Notes: generated by a model not told the origin, from the sequence alone. DNA of 64,000 nucleotides from Flaccisagitta enflata (GCA_965153355.1 OZ231126.1:17918001-17982000), one strand, 5' to 3'; counted from the first letter of the stretch, positions 45,621 through 57,325 are shown. Translations and numbers: made by a program.

Positions 45621-46350
45621 TTGGGCAGCGGCCCCAAAGGGGACAAAGTCCTGTAGAACACAGGGGGACTTTCGTTCGTTCGTCCGTTTGTTCGTTGTTT
45701 GTTTGTCCCCCCCCCTCACCAGGCCCTTCAGGCCTCAAATCTGGCCTCTGAGACCTCAAATCTGGCCTCTCAGGCCTCAAATCCAGCCTCACTGCCCTCA
45801 AATCCAGCCTCTCAGGCCTCAAATACAGCCTCTCAGGCCTTAAATCCAACCTCTCAGGCCTCAAACCTGGCCTCTCAGGCCTTAAATTAGGCTACTCAGG
45901 CCTCAAATCCAAATTCTCAGGCCTCAAACCTGGCTTCTCAAGCCTCAAATTAGGTCTCTCAGGCCTCAAATAAGGCCTCTCAGACCTCAAATAAGGCCTC
46001 TCAGGCCTCAAATTAGGCCTCTCAGGCCTCAAATCAGCTATCTAAGCCTCAATCTATTGCTCTCAGGCTTCAAATCAATCCTCTGACCTTTCAAGCTTTA
46101 ATCCAGCTCTCTCAAGCATCAAGTCAGCCCTCTCAAGCTTTAGATTGGCATTCTGAAGCCTCACATCAGCCTTCTTAGACCTCAGTTTAGGCTCTTAAAG
46201 GTCTTCAGTAAGCTGACGAACAAACAAAAGTCCCCCTGTGTTCTACAGGACTTTGTCCCCTTCAGGGCCGCTGCCCTGCTTCCCCTAACTCCAATTCACA
46301 ATCACTGAAAGCAGGGCAACGGGTATCGCTGACCACATATTGCCCTTGGG
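45621..46350. mobile_element. Family B element: inverted heads around 20-25 bp cargo
   Basis: Left head 45621-45700 (AGTCCTGTAGAACACAGG and a CGTTCGTTCGTCC tract), tandem CTCTCAGGCCTCAAATC units (45727-46205), right inverted head 46229-46350 ending GGGTATCGCTGACC. Confidence 0.75.
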
Positions 46351-46359
46351 CGACCTGTT

Positions 46360-46652
46360 CAATTTTTTGTCAATTTGCCATGTTATTTAATGGGAATTTT
46401 ACATTTTTCTTATTTTCATCAATTTCCCATGTTATTCAATGGGAAACATGCATTTTTTTGGTTTTTTGTAACTTTTCCATGTTATTCAATGGGGAATTTG
46501 CATTTTGACAATTTCCCATGTTTTCTGATGGAAATTTGAGGCTTTAGAAGCTTCGGGGGGGATGTACGGACGGACGAACGGACGGACGGACGTATGGAAA
46601 TTTACCCCTGTGTCCTACAGGACAGGGCCCTTTGGGGCCACTGCCCAAAAAG
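46360..46652. mobile_element. Family B interior and head
   Basis: CCATGTTATTCAATGGGAA units, GACGGACGGACGGACG tract, CTGTGTCCTACAGGACAG, CCCTTTGGGGCC. Confidence 0.65.
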
Positions 46653-46684
46653 GAAGTGTGAATAGAGAATGGGGGAGAAAAGTC

Positions 46685-46685
<1 letters not shown>

Positions 46686-46716
<31 letters not shown>
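46686..46716. repeat. (GA)n microsatellite
   Basis: About 15 units. An open frame continues to 47018 but has no recognised domain. Confidence 0.9.
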
Positions 46717-46718
<2 letters not shown>

Positions 46719-47027
46719 TCGATTTTTTCAGTCATATTTGGGTGAACAATTGCTCAAAATTGATGACAGTTGAAGAACAGACAAAAGAGGTTGAATGTCT
46801 AGCTCATGCTCATGCCATGGACGGATTATTCATGTCTGAAATAAAACAACCAGTTTACTTTAAACAGTTACAAATGTCAAGTCTCCTGTCTCAAATTCGA
46901 AATTTTTCAAATTTTCATATAACATTGTTTTCCATTGGAATAGAAACGATCTCAGAAATAGATTTCTCTGAATTGATAACAGATACAAGGAAAGCGACTC
47001 TACTGGATTTACTATGTTAAGCGACCT

Positions 47028-47605
47028 AACTATGGCAAAAAAAATTTTTGCGGAAAACAAAAACTATGTAAAACCATACTTAACGGTATCCAATTTTCAT
47101 AGAAATTGAACTGAAGCTAAAGTATATTGTGTAGATGGTTGGGTAAAAAAATTATTGAATTCCTCCAATATTTGGGGGGTAGAGAGCAATTTGAGTAAAA
47201 AAAGCGAAGTTTAGAAATTGATGAAAATCAAAGGGAGACACATTTTCAAATGACAAGGAAAAGAAAAAATGCTCTTGCAGCTAAAAGTTTTGGAATTTCC
47301 GCATGATTTTTTAGCTGCTACCCCCTAATTATGTCTCCCAGCTTCAGTAAAAATTTTATGAACGTCGGAGCATTTTTTGTATGGTTTTATGGAATGAGAA
47401 TATCACTAAGTATAAAAAGATAATGGGCAAATGAAATCTAGACAAATTTTAGAAAAATGTGGATTGCGGCCAAACGGTTCAGAGTAAGCAGCATCTTTAT
47501 GATTATTCGGCCTAGTAACGCCTAAATTTTCATCCAAATTGGTTGATATTTACTACCATTTTTGGTTGTTCAAAAATCTCTGCAAAATTTTTTTTGCCAT
47601 AGTTA
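47028..47605. mobile_element. MITE with TAACTATGGCAAAAAAAA ends
   Basis: Left end TAACTATGGCAAAAAAAATT and right end AATTTTTTTTGCCATAGTTA are complementary; interior non-coding. Confidence 0.72.
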
Positions 47606-47630
47606 TCAACATTTCAAAGCGGAAAATTCC

Positions 47631-47631
<1 letters not shown>

Positions 47632-47710
<79 letters not shown>
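47632..47710. repeat. (CA)n microsatellite
   Basis: About 39 units. Confidence 0.97.
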
Positions 47711-47713
<3 letters not shown>

Positions 47714-47986
47714 CTCATTCAAGAAATGGTTGATCCTTTAGTTATGATAAGTTAGTTATGAAAAAAATTGTGAATCATATCGGAAATCGATATCTAGCTA
47801 TATATAATAATTGATATATAGCTATCTCTTCTCGTATCTATTGGAGACGAGAATCGCCTAGATCGTGCAGTAGATCGTATCTATTTGTAAAACCTGTATC
47901 GTCAGTGGTTAGTGCGATGACCAATGCTTAGACGCAAGAGGAGTCATAAAGCGTATCTTAATCTAAGGGGTTGATTTAGGCTGGGA

Positions 47987-48297
47987 CTTGGGCCATAAGA
48001 CAGGAATTTGGGCCTCAAGACTGGGATTTGGGACTTGCAATATCAGGTCCGTAAGGCTAGGAGTTGAGCCTTAGGCCTGATATTGGGGCCTTGTAATATT
48101 TGGTCCGCAAAGCCGGGATTTTGGTCCCAGGGCTGGGATTTTGGCACTGAGGCTGGGTTTTGGGATTCAAAAATGGAAATTGGGCCTCGTGGTTGGGATT
48201 TGGTCCTCAAAGTTGTGATTTGGGCCTTGAGACCGGAATTTGGGTTTCAACGCTGGGATTTTGGCTCGGAGGTTAGGATTTGAGTCTCGGGGTCTCG
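47987..48297. repeat. Degenerate tandem GGCTGGGATTTGGGCC
   Basis: Units of about 22-25 bp of the family B cargo type. Confidence 0.75.
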
Positions 48298-48699
48298 TTG
48301 TTGTAATGCTGTGGTCCATCGTTTCAATTTTCTGTTATTTTGTAAAATTGTAAGTAAAACTTAGTTGTTGTTGACTTGTTGCACTCTCTCATGTACGCGC
48401 ACAGAGACGTACACAAACACACTTACCAAGATGCATAGTATGGTTGTCTGATGTCTATCATCTTGTTCGTTTTTTCTATCCCCGTGAGCTTTGTTAAATC
48501 CAAGGCAAATCCCTCCCACTAAACACAAAAAAGCCCTCAAACCAGTTTCTCGAGTTACCTCTTTGACAGGCTTTGTGAGCGACGAAAGATCCCCTACTCA
48601 TCTCACCAATTGAAAAAAAGATTAAAAAAGATTAATTTATTTTCTTTTTCTTTCTTTTTTTGAACGTCTGCTTTTCAGCCTGTGCCTCTCTGTCTCTAA

Positions 48700-49162
<463 letters not shown>

Positions 49163-49175
49163 TCTCTAGTTTCCG

Positions 49176-49262
49176 TTTTTAGATGTGTCATCGCATCTCT
49201 ATAAGACCGTCCGTCTGTCCGTCTGTCTGTCTGTCTGTCCGTCTGTCCGTCCGTCGGTATAT
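49176..49262 (+). mobile_element. HINE-like subfamily E head
   Basis: TTTTTAGATGTGTCATCGCA head, TCTCTATAAGACCGTCCGTC and GTCN tract; no 3' end found. Confidence 0.6.
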
Positions 49263-49857
49263 CCTTTACAACTGTGCACAAATCGCGCAGATGTTGCATC
49301 GAGTTGCCCGGATATGCTTGTTTCCCCTTTTGTTTCCTTCCTCAGCGAAGTATTGAATCTCAATCAAGAGTAAAATGAGATTTTCTATCCCCGGAAGTTT
49401 TAATTAAGATTGTGGAGACGGAGTTAGTACAAAAATTCAAAGGACTATACAAAGTCTTTTATGAAACATAATCAGAATTGATTGAATTACATCAATCAAA
49501 TGACTTTGCTGGTGTTAATGTCAATCGCCCAAAAGTAAAAAGATGTTGTTGTTGCTGGCGGGTGGGTGGGGATAGGGGGATGGCAATGGTAAATAAGAAC
49601 GACAAGGACAAAGTTACGAAAACCACTCGTAACAGCGAGCAGCGTGTACAAAAGCCGCGCATATATGACAATGCGATAATTGAAACTAGCAGATTCGATA
49701 TTACGTTTTTATAATCTTAAACGGCGAATTCTTTTCGTTAAGACAAAAGATAGCTGCACGAAAATTCGAAAACGCTTCATTTTATCCAATAACCCAAGAT
49801 TCAGTCAAAAGGCTTCACTGTACCAAAATAGGATATGGTCATTTAGTGTGCTGGTGT
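49263..49857. other. Unassigned sequence
   Basis: No supported feature. Confidence 0.25.
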
Positions 49858-50122
49858 TCTCCTGAAATGACTGATCGGGAAAAAAGTCGAAGTCAGTCTT
49901 CGACTTTTTGACATATTCGAGAGAAACAGGATTTTCATTTTCTTATTAGGAAGTTGAGGGTCTCCTAGGGCAGATTGGGGCCTCCAATGAAATTGATAGG
50001 GTAAGTAAATTGGATAATTCTCTTTCATTTGGCGCCAAGCAGAATGCTCTACGACAAATACTTTTCGCGCTATGATTTTTTAAAGATTTATTTACGAAAA
50101 ATTCAAATGGGATTTTTTTCGA
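49858..50122. repeat. Inverted copy of lectin intron 6 segment
   Basis: See 25937-26188. It ends exactly where the third giant A element begins. Confidence 0.8.
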
Positions 50123-52025
50123 TTTTTAGTCGCGTGCACGCGACTCTACAACCCGCTCCGTCTGTCGGTCGGTCGGTCGGTCGGTCGGTCGGTCCGTCGG
50201 TCCGTCGGTCCGTCGGTCCGTAACACTTAGCTTTTTTGCATCTTTTTGGGTCGTCTGGAGTTATTTTGAGACATTTTTTGGTTGTTTTTGGGAATTATTG
50301 GTTGCTTTTAGTCATTTTTGGTCATTTTTGGTCATTTTTGGTCATTTTTGGTCATTTTGGTCATTTTGGTCATTTTTGGTCATTTCTGGTCATTTTGGTC
50401 ATTTCTGGTCATTTTTGATCATTTTTGATCATTTTTGATCATTTTTGATAGTTTTTGATCATTTTTGATCATTTTTGGTCATTATGGTCAATTTTGGTCA
50501 TTTTGATCATTTTTGGTTATCTTTGGTTATCTTTGGTCATTTTGGTCATTTTGATCATTTTTGGTCATTTTTGGTCATTTTTGGTCATTTTTGATCATTT
50601 CTGGTCATTTCTGGTCATTTTTGGTCAATTTTGGTCAATTTTGGTCATTTTGGTCATTTTGATCATTTTGATCATTTATGGTCATTTATGGTCATTTATG
50701 GTCATTTATGGTCATTTTTGGTCATTTTTGGTCATTTTGGTCATTTTGGTCATTTTGGTCATTTTGGTCATTTTGGTATTTTGGTATTTTGGTATTTTGG
50801 TCATTTTTGGTCATTTTTGGTCATTTTTGGTCATTTTTGGTCATTTTTGGTCATTTTTGGTCATTTTTGATCATTTTTGATCATTTTTGGTCATTTTGGT
50901 CATTTTTGGTCATTTTTGGTCATTTTTGGTCATTTTTGGTCATTTTGGTCATTTTGGTCATTTGGGTCATTTGGGTCATTTTGGTCATTTTGGTCATTCT
51001 TGGTCATTCTTGGTCATTTTTGATCATTCTTGGTCATTTTTGGTCATTTTTGGTCATTTTTGGTTAAAGTCTGCTGGTTAAAGTCTGCTGGTTAAAGTCT
51101 GCTGGTTAAAGTCTGCTGGTTAAAGTCTGCTGGCTAAAGTCTGCTGGCTAAAGTCTGCTGGTTAAAGTCTGCTGGGTAAAGTCTGATGGTTAAAGTCTGC
51201 TGGTTTAAATCTGCTGGTTTAAGTCTGCTGGTTTGAATCTAATGGGTTACGTCTGCTGGTTAAAGTCTGCTGTTTTAAATCTGCTGTTTTAAATCTGCTG
51301 GTTTAAATCTAATGGTTTAAGTCTGCTGGTCTAATGGTTTAAGTCTGCTGGTTTAAGTCTGCTGGTTAAAATGATATTAAAGATAAGTATGGTTTAAGTC
51401 TGGTTTAAGTCTGGTTTAAGTATGGTTTAAGTATGGTTAAAGTCGGGTTTAGGTCTGGTTTAAGTCTGGTTTACATCTGGTTTAAGTCTGGTTTAAGTCT
51501 GGTTTAAGACTTGTTCATGTCTGATTTATGTCTGGTTTAGGTCTGGTTTAGGTCTGGGTTAGGTCTGGTTTGTGTCTGATTTAGGTCTGATTTAGGTCTG
51601 GTTTTGGTCTGGTTTTGGTCTGGTGTTGGTCTGGTTTAATTCTGGTTTGAGTCTGGTTTGAGTCTGGTTTGAGTCTGGTTTGAGTCTGGTTTGATTCTGG
51701 TTTGAGCCTGGTTGGAGCCTGGTTTGAGCCTGGTTTCGGTCTGGTTTAAGTCTGGTTTGAGTCTGGTTTGAGTCTGGTTTGAGTATGGTTTATGTCTGGT
51801 TTATGTCTGATTTAGGTCTGGTTTTGGTCTGGTTTAATTCTGGTTTGAGTCTCGTTTGAGTCTGGTTTGAGTCTGGTTTGAGTCTGGTTTGAGTCTGGTT
51901 TGAGTCTGGTTTGGGTCAGTTTTGGGTTGCATTTAAGTCTGATTTTTGATAAAAAGATACAATAGGAGTCAGGTCAGTTCAGTTATTTTTGTCCTGCACG
52001 CGACTTATAGGTGTTGGCCTTGTTT
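50123..52025 (+). mobile_element. Giant HINE-like subfamily A element (1.9 kb)
   Basis: Perfect AGTCGCGTGCACGCGACT head, GGTC tract, conserved unique block, 10-bp array 50311-51062, 13-bp array 51063-51370, 11-bp array 51385-51930, then GCACGCGACTTATAGGTG and TTGGCCTTGTTT. Confidence 0.92.
50311..51930. repeat. Three satellite arrays of giant A (plus copy 2)
   Basis: TTTTTGGTCA, AAGTCTGCTGGTT and GGTTTGAGTCT blocks in the conserved order. Confidence 0.95.
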
Positions 52026-52372
52026 AAAAGAGTCTATTCATTACGTTTCTTCAAGCACAGTAGGAACGTTGATACGCCACCTGTCAACGTTTCCATTGAT
52101 GATACATGACATGCCCAGTCTACATTTCAAATTTGAGCATCTCAGCGTCACCAAACCCTTCGTCGAAATGCACTTGAAGAAATAAACAAAAGACAATGAC
52201 ATTCTTGAACCACTTTTTTTCAATTTCATTTTATTTTACCAAAGGATGAGAGCCTTTGAAGCTCTCAATGGTGTTTTCAATTGATTGAATGCAAAATGTC
52301 AATTATTTGATTACTCTTTTCGGTTGGAAGGCGCAACGACGTAAGTCATTGCAAACAACACGCGACGCTTGC

Positions 52373-52500
52373 AAACAAGGCCGGAGCAGGAGCAGTAATG
52401 CGAAAACTGCTCACAATTCAAAAATATTCATGACGGAGAGAGGGACCGATGGACATACCGACCGACACGGCAAGGTGTAGTCACGTGTTCTTGACTAACA
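52373..52500 (-). mobile_element. HINE-like element, decayed
   Basis: AACAAGGCCGGAGCAGGAGC 3' end, GACCGATGGAC tract, head AGTCAAGAACACGTGACT with mismatches. Confidence 0.55.
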
Positions 52501-52681
52501 AGTGACGCGAGGTCACGATATTGTTGCAAACGGGTGGGCAGGGGCACTCAACCCCCATCCACAACCTAAGTCCCCCACTCACATATACAAAATGCATCTA
52601 AAACGCTCTATTCACACGGGCCGACGGACCAACAGACCAACGGACAAAGCCTCTTATAGAGTTGCATGTCCGCAACTAAAA
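52500..52681 (-). mobile_element. HINE-like element, subfamily C
   Basis: Minus head AGTTGCGGACATGCAACT, CTATAAGAGGCTTTGTCC, CCTGCCCACCCG, decayed distal TTTGCAAC, terminus GTGACCTCGCGTCACTTGTT (GTGAC/GTCAC stem). Confidence 0.75.
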
Positions 52682-52689
52682 ACTGACGT

Positions 52690-52850
52690 TGTTCCTCAGA
52701 CTTAGTAGTTCTGTCATTGAAGTCCGTCACCAGTTGTATCATATGCTCTGCCACATCATTGGTGACATGAAATCTTTTCACATGCCGCTTGAGTCGAGCG
52801 AAGCATTCATCATCACCCAACTTGTTTGATCGCGTTAACAAAAACAAAGG
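52690..52850 (-). pseudogene. Coding fragment, possibly transposon-derived
   Basis: About 52 residues are open on minus: LGDDECFARLKRHVKRFHVT, NDVAEHMIQLVTDFNDRT, TKSEEQRQF. The composition is protein-like and unlike the surrounding repeats. It is cut on one side by the C element at 52500-52681. Its position inside inverted ends suggests a transposon-linked gene; the family is not certain. Confidence 0.45.
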
Positions 52851-52902
52851 ATCTAGGTCCAGGATTTGAGAAGAAACGTAGCTCTGTTCTCCAGGTGAGG
52901 TT

Positions 52903-53074
52903 CATCCCGCTTTGTTGGTCGGTCGGTCGGTCGGTTGGTCCTCTTTTTACTTTTTTTGGCGTTTTTGCCTTGCCCAAATGCCCACGTGACCTCTATCACT
53001 GCTCCTGCCCACCCACACGCGACTGGGGTAGTCGTGTGTCCAGTCGTGTGTCCAGTCGTGTGTCCAGTCTTGTT
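52903..53074 (+). mobile_element. HINE-like subfamily A without head
   Basis: CCCGCTTTGTTGGTCGGTC, CTTGCCCAAATG, CCTGCCCACCCACACGCGAC, then three tandem GTCGTGTGTCCA units before CTTGTT. A 5' truncation. Confidence 0.68.
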
Positions 53075-53221
53075 CAACATGACTTAAGCTTTCCTCATAG
53101 TTGACCCTTTTTGTCAATTTCTTTTTATTTCTTTGTTGGCAATAAGGGAAATCCGCCTAAAGTGGATAAAATTTGTTGGTCCCTTGATATCCGTTTTTGC
53201 GGGGTTTAACTGTAATCAAAA

Positions 53222-53417
53222 CAGCTACCCTAGTTGCGTGGGTGGGCAGGGGCAGTGATTAAATTGATCAACCACTAACCAGACAGCTGGGCAGGAGCAG
53301 TAACCCATCCCCTACCCCCCCCCCCTGGTAAACGCCGAAATAAGCTGAGCATGACTGATTGACGGAGGGACGGACCGACGGACAGAGCGGGTTGTAGAGT
53401 CGCGTGCACGCAACAAA
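53222..53417 (-). mobile_element. HINE-like element, subfamily A
   Basis: Minus head GTTGCGTGCACGCGACTC, GTCN tract, both CCTGCCC blocks, distal CCACGCAACTAGGG. Distal and 5' arms share the same G-to-A type variant. Confidence 0.75.
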
Positions 53418-53459
53418 ACAACAGTTAAAAGGATGGATGAGCCTGGGCTTTGGCTGACC

Positions 53460-53848
53460 ACGTAGAGAGAGAGAGAGAGAAAGAGAGAGAACACGCACAC
53501 ACAAACACACAAACACACACGCACACGGGATGTTTCTAGTCAGAGACAATCGCGTTTTGAACGGGTCACTCGGTCGCTCGCTATGTTTGTTCGCTCGCAC
53601 CGCTCCCTCCGCTCACACACTACTCAGCACTCCCATTCACTGCGCTCGCTTTGCTCGCTCGCTCCGTTCACGGGCTTGCTTACTCACTTTGCTCACTCCC
53701 TTGTGGGACAGTTGAAGTTCTCAAGTATGTAATCACGCTGTAGTCGCGTTTCACGGGTTCAAACCCGTTTTTCATCTTCACTAGAAACACGCCCACACAC
53801 AACCACACACGCAAACACACACACACACACGCACACACACACACACAC
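53460..53848. repeat. Short microsatellites and GCTCGCT-rich tract
   Basis: (GA)n at 53463-53490, CA/CG tracts to 53530, CGCTCGCT-type low-complexity 53565-53690, (CA)n 53796-53848. Confidence 0.75.
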
Positions 53849-54034
53849 AATATCGTTGCGGACGGGCGGGCAGGGGCATCCAACCCCTATCCACACCCAA
53901 CACTCCCACCCAAATACAGTGCATCTTAAACGCTCATTTTCGCACTTTTTGACTCGTGCTTATGGACCAACAGATCAACGGACCGACAGACGGACAGATG
54001 GACCAAGCCTTTCGTTCGTGTCGGCAACTAATAA
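53849..54034 (-). mobile_element. HINE-like element, subfamily C
   Basis: Minus head AGTTGCCGACACGAACG (decayed), tetranucleotide tract, GCCCGCCCGTCCGCAACG distal arm. Confidence 0.68.
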
Positions 54035-54439
54035 TTTCAACTCCAAGGCTGCCGTTTGTAACGAAGCGTCAGAGGCTTTTAAGAATTGTGCATCTTATTA
54101 GTTTGTTTTTTATTGCAGTCTGAAGCTTTTTTTTCGTTTCGGCGAAGGGTTTGGTGATGCTGTGACGTTCAAATTTGAAATGTAGACTGGGAATGTCATG
54201 TATCATCGATAGAAACGTTGACAAGTGGCGTAATATTGTTTCTACCGTGCTTGAAGAAACGTACTATTCATGTTTACTTGAGCATGCAAATACAAAAAAA
54301 ATGTTTATGAGCACAGCTGCTCATCTGTGAGGGCGTTTTTGAGCATTTTAGCTCATTTAGCGCATTTATGATGGTGCAGTTGTTATTCTGTGTGTGTTTT
54401 TGTTGGAGTGGGGGTTAGGATGTAGGGTTGGGGTAAGGC

Positions 54440-54512
54440 CAGGGGTTGGATATACATGGATGGCCCTGCCCAGCGGTCCGCAATGATATTGTGACCCCGC
54501 GTTACTTGTTTC
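54440..54512 (+). mobile_element. HINE-like subfamily C, 3' end
   Basis: CCCTGCCCAGCGGTCCGCAA and GTGACCCCGCGTTACTTGTT. It abuts the D head that follows. Confidence 0.6.
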
Positions 54513-54514
54513 TT

Positions 54515-54685
54515 AGGTGCGATAAAGCACCTCTATAACTGGCTGTGTCTGTTGTTCAGTAGGTTGATCAGTTGGTTAGTTGGTCAGTTGGTTGGTTGGT
54601 TGGTTGGTCAGTTGGTCAGTTGGTCGGTGGGTCTGTAACACATTTGTGCGACAATCCACATGTTGCACTTATTGGCCTACTTTTA
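54515..54685 (+). mobile_element. HINE-like element, subfamily D
   Basis: Head AGGTGCGATAAAGCACCT, CTATAACTGGCTGTGTC, GTTGGTCA tract, decayed distal TTGCACTTATTGGCCTAC. Confidence 0.7.
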
Positions 54686-54692
54686 TTCATGA

Positions 54693-54929
54693 ATGCTTTT
54701 AGTCGCTTGCTAAGCGACTGATCAGAGGGTATGTTCATTGGTCGGGAGCGACTCTAAAAGTGGCTTTCTCATCGAGAGGGAGTGTTGATTGAATAGAAGG
54801 ATGCACCACTTTTCCTGCCCACCCACATAACAGCCCCCAACCACCCACAAAACTGCCCCTGTCCCCCAGAATAACTGCTTCTGCCCATTCCAAGCGATTC
54901 CGTATTGGTCGTGTTTCCGTCCTTGTTTT
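54693..54929 (+). mobile_element. HINE-like element, subfamily G
   Basis: Head AGTCGCTTGCTAAGCGACT, CCTGCCCACCC, several CCCACCCA units, distal CCAAGCGATT (one mismatch to the complement of AGTCGCTTG), terminus TTTCCGTCCTTGTTTTT. Confidence 0.68.
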
Positions 54930-54955
54930 TGTCCTGTGCAGATGTCCAGCATGTA

Positions 54956-55559
54956 CAGTACGATGAGAGCAAGGACGACCTAGACTGGAGGATAGATTTT
55001 AGGTATCTTAATTTTACTTGATATATGAAAAAATTGAGATCAATACTAATTGAATGGTGCTCTATTGCTTGAATATGTTAGCTTTTCTCATTTTTCAACT
55101 TGTGACTTGACTCCATCAGGACTTCATTTTTCAATGTTCTAACCTAGCTCATCAGATCGGGCAGAAAATTCTATATCATTTAGAAAAAAAAATCAGCCCA
55201 ATCGGACCATTTTTAAAGATTTTACAGCTATTTTTCAAACAGAATAATTATGTAAATTAGTATTTGTGCAAAGTTTAAAACAGGCATAAAACCTGCAAAA
55301 ATGGTCCGATTGGGCTGATTTTTTTTTCTAAACTATGTAAAATTTTCTGCCCAATCTGATGAGCTAGGTTAGAACATTGAAAAATGAAGTCCTGATGGAG
55401 TCAAGTCACAAGTTGAAGAATGAGAAAAGCTAATATATTCAAGCAATAAAGCACTCTTTAATTAGTATAGATCTCAATTTTTGTATTAATCAAATGAAAT
55501 TAAGATACCTAAAATCTATCCTCCAGTCTAGGTCGTCTTTGCTCCCATCGTGCTGTACA
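54956..55559. mobile_element. Foldback element, ~250-bp arms
   Basis: 54956-55218 (GACGACCTAGACTGGAGGAT, CACTTGACTCCATCAGGACT-type blocks) is complementary to 55297-55559 with few differences; the loop is about 80 bp. Confidence 0.88.
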
Positions 55560-55738
55560 TCTGTTCAATCCACGCCCCTGCCCTTCCATGAATAAGACTG
55601 ATGTGTTGGCTGGTGGGTTGCTCAGCCTTCTATTTGGTTCAGAATAAAGGATTGCTATCGACGAGAAAAGCAGATAAAAAAATAGTTATCATTCATAACT
55701 GAATTAAAATCTTATCTCATCAAATCAAATCAAATTCA

Positions 55739-55822
55739 TGTATGAAAGAATAAATGAATGAGTGAATGAATAAATGAATGAATGAAGGAGTGAATGAATA
55801 AATGAATGAATGAATGAATATG
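55739..55822. repeat. (GAAT)n microsatellite
   Basis: GAATGAAT/GAATAAAT units; flanks 55560-55990 otherwise unassigned. Confidence 0.9.
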
Positions 55823-55991
55823 CATACAAAGTATGGATGTTTGAAGTTAAAGACAACTGCTGAATGTGTAATCGCAAGCTAACATCAAGATTATAACAAT
55901 CAAATTATGATATGATGAAAAAAAGAGCAAAAAATGCTTTTTTTTTGCTTTTATTGACTTATAATCAAGCAAATCAATAAAAAATTTTTTA

Positions 55992-56235
55992 AACAAGTGA
56001 CGCGGGGTCACAATATCATTGCGGACGGGTGGGCAGGGGCAGCCAACCCCCAGCCTCGCCCCAACCCCCATCCCACACACTAATATACACCCACACGCAT
56101 TCAATGACAACTGCAGCATTGTAAATGCGCGTTTCTTGCGTTTTCAACTCGAGCGTGACGGACCGACCGACGGACCGACCGACGGACGGACGGACGGACA
56201 AAGCCTCTTATAGAGTTGCGTGTCCGCAACTAAAA
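55992..56235 (-). mobile_element. HINE-like element, subfamily C, complete
   Basis: Minus head AGTTGCGGACACGCAACT, CTATAAGAGGCTTTGTCC, CGTC tract, CCTGCCCACCCGTCCGCAA, terminus GTGACCCCGCGTCACTTGTTT. Confidence 0.82.
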
Positions 56236-56582
56236 ATTGGATATTTTGTATAAATTAGATATAATAGAATATTTTGAAGTATTTTCTTATTGAATATATT
56301 TGAAAAATATGAAAAAATCTCATGATATTGTGAAAATCATTAAATATTAAATCATTAATATTTAGCTAATTAAAATAGATTTTGCATTAATTTTTTTTGT
56401 TTTGTAATCAGAAAGTGATATACTTTGCTACTATGAAGAAAAAAAATATTTTATAACACTTCGATTTTTTAACCTTGGTGACTACCAAATTTCACGCGAT
56501 CTTGCACCGTGTCTTAAACGCACTGAAATCGAATCTAAGGGCAGCTAGCTTTAATATCAGGATCAGGATCAAGCCCCTCAAC

Positions 56583-56862
56583 AAGCGACCCGGGGTTACA
56601 GTATCCTTGCGGACGGGTGGTCAGTGGCATACAACCCCTATCCACACCCCCCTTCCCCTCAGCCCCTTCCCCCCCCCCCTCCACACACTACTAAATTCGA
56701 ATTTTTACAACTTCTGACGGACGGATGGATGGACGGGCAGACGGACTAACGGATGGATGGACGGATAGACGGACGGACGAACAAAGACTCTTATACATGA
56801 AACAGTTGCGTGTCCGCAACTAGAAAGAAATCAGCCTCCGCCGCTTATCGGGCCTTGTTTCA
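56583..56862 (-). mobile_element. HINE-like element, subfamily C, plus abutting plus-strand 3' end
   Basis: Minus head AGTTGCGGACACGCAACT near 56823, CGTC-type tract, CACCCGTCCGCAAGG near 56610. A plus-strand terminus CTTATCGGGCCTTGTTT follows at 56846-56862. Confidence 0.68.
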
Positions 56863-56991
56863 ATCTAGCTCGCTATGAAAATGTTTAGTCGACTTTTTAG
56901 CCCACATCATTGAATTTCACAAGCAGTCTCTGGAAGCATTCTGTCTGAATTTTACTGTGTTAAGAAAGAAATAAACGCCTCATCGATAGAA

Positions 56992-57048
56992 ATGGAAAAG
57001 AATATTGCACTAGACGATATTTACTTGGAGCACGAATCTGCTTTACAG
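56992..57048 (+). CDS. Candidate first exon of the collagen-like gene (cytoplasmic tail)
   Basis: The 19 codons MEKNIALDDIYLEHESALQ end at CAG before donor GTGAAC in phase 0, matching the acceptor phase of exon 2. The frame is also open for about 30 codons upstream of this ATG, so it could be an internal or unrelated exon. Confidence 0.4.
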
Positions 57049-57218
57049 GTGAACACCTGATTTAATGATGGGAACGCAAATGAAATAAAAAAAACTCACG
57101 TACTGATTCGTGTCACCATCTTTTCCTGATCGGAAACGTGGAGTCGCTGCGCAAGATTCTTAGGTAGAACCTGTTGCGTTCTAGATTAAACTTAAATTTA
57201 AAGAACCTTTTGCGAGAG

Positions 57219-57325
57219 AAACAAGGTCAAGTAGGCCAATAAGGTGCGACGTGTGGATGATCAAACGAATGCGTTACAACCGGCAGTTACAGCCAGTTAT
57301 AGAGTTGCTTTGTCGCTCCTCAAAA
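57219..57325 (-). mobile_element. HINE-like element, subfamily D, no GTCN tract
   Basis: Minus head AGGAGCGACAAAGCAACT, distal GTCGCACCT, terminus GGCCTACTTGACCTTGTTT. The tetranucleotide tract is replaced by about 20 bp of other sequence. Confidence 0.68.

Larger units (their letters stand above)
52030..54275. mobile_element. Decayed DNA transposon with ~140-bp inverted ends
   Basis: 52030-52180 (TACGTTTCTTCAAGCACAGT, CATGACATGCCCAGTCTACA) is complementary to 54135-54275. The interior holds a coding fragment and several later HINE-like insertions. Confidence 0.65.

Noticed and set aside
46718-47018. Open plus-strand frame of about 100 codons after an AG
   Set aside because: Composition is fairly protein-like and a pyrimidine tract precedes it, but no domain or downstream exon was found, so it is not called.
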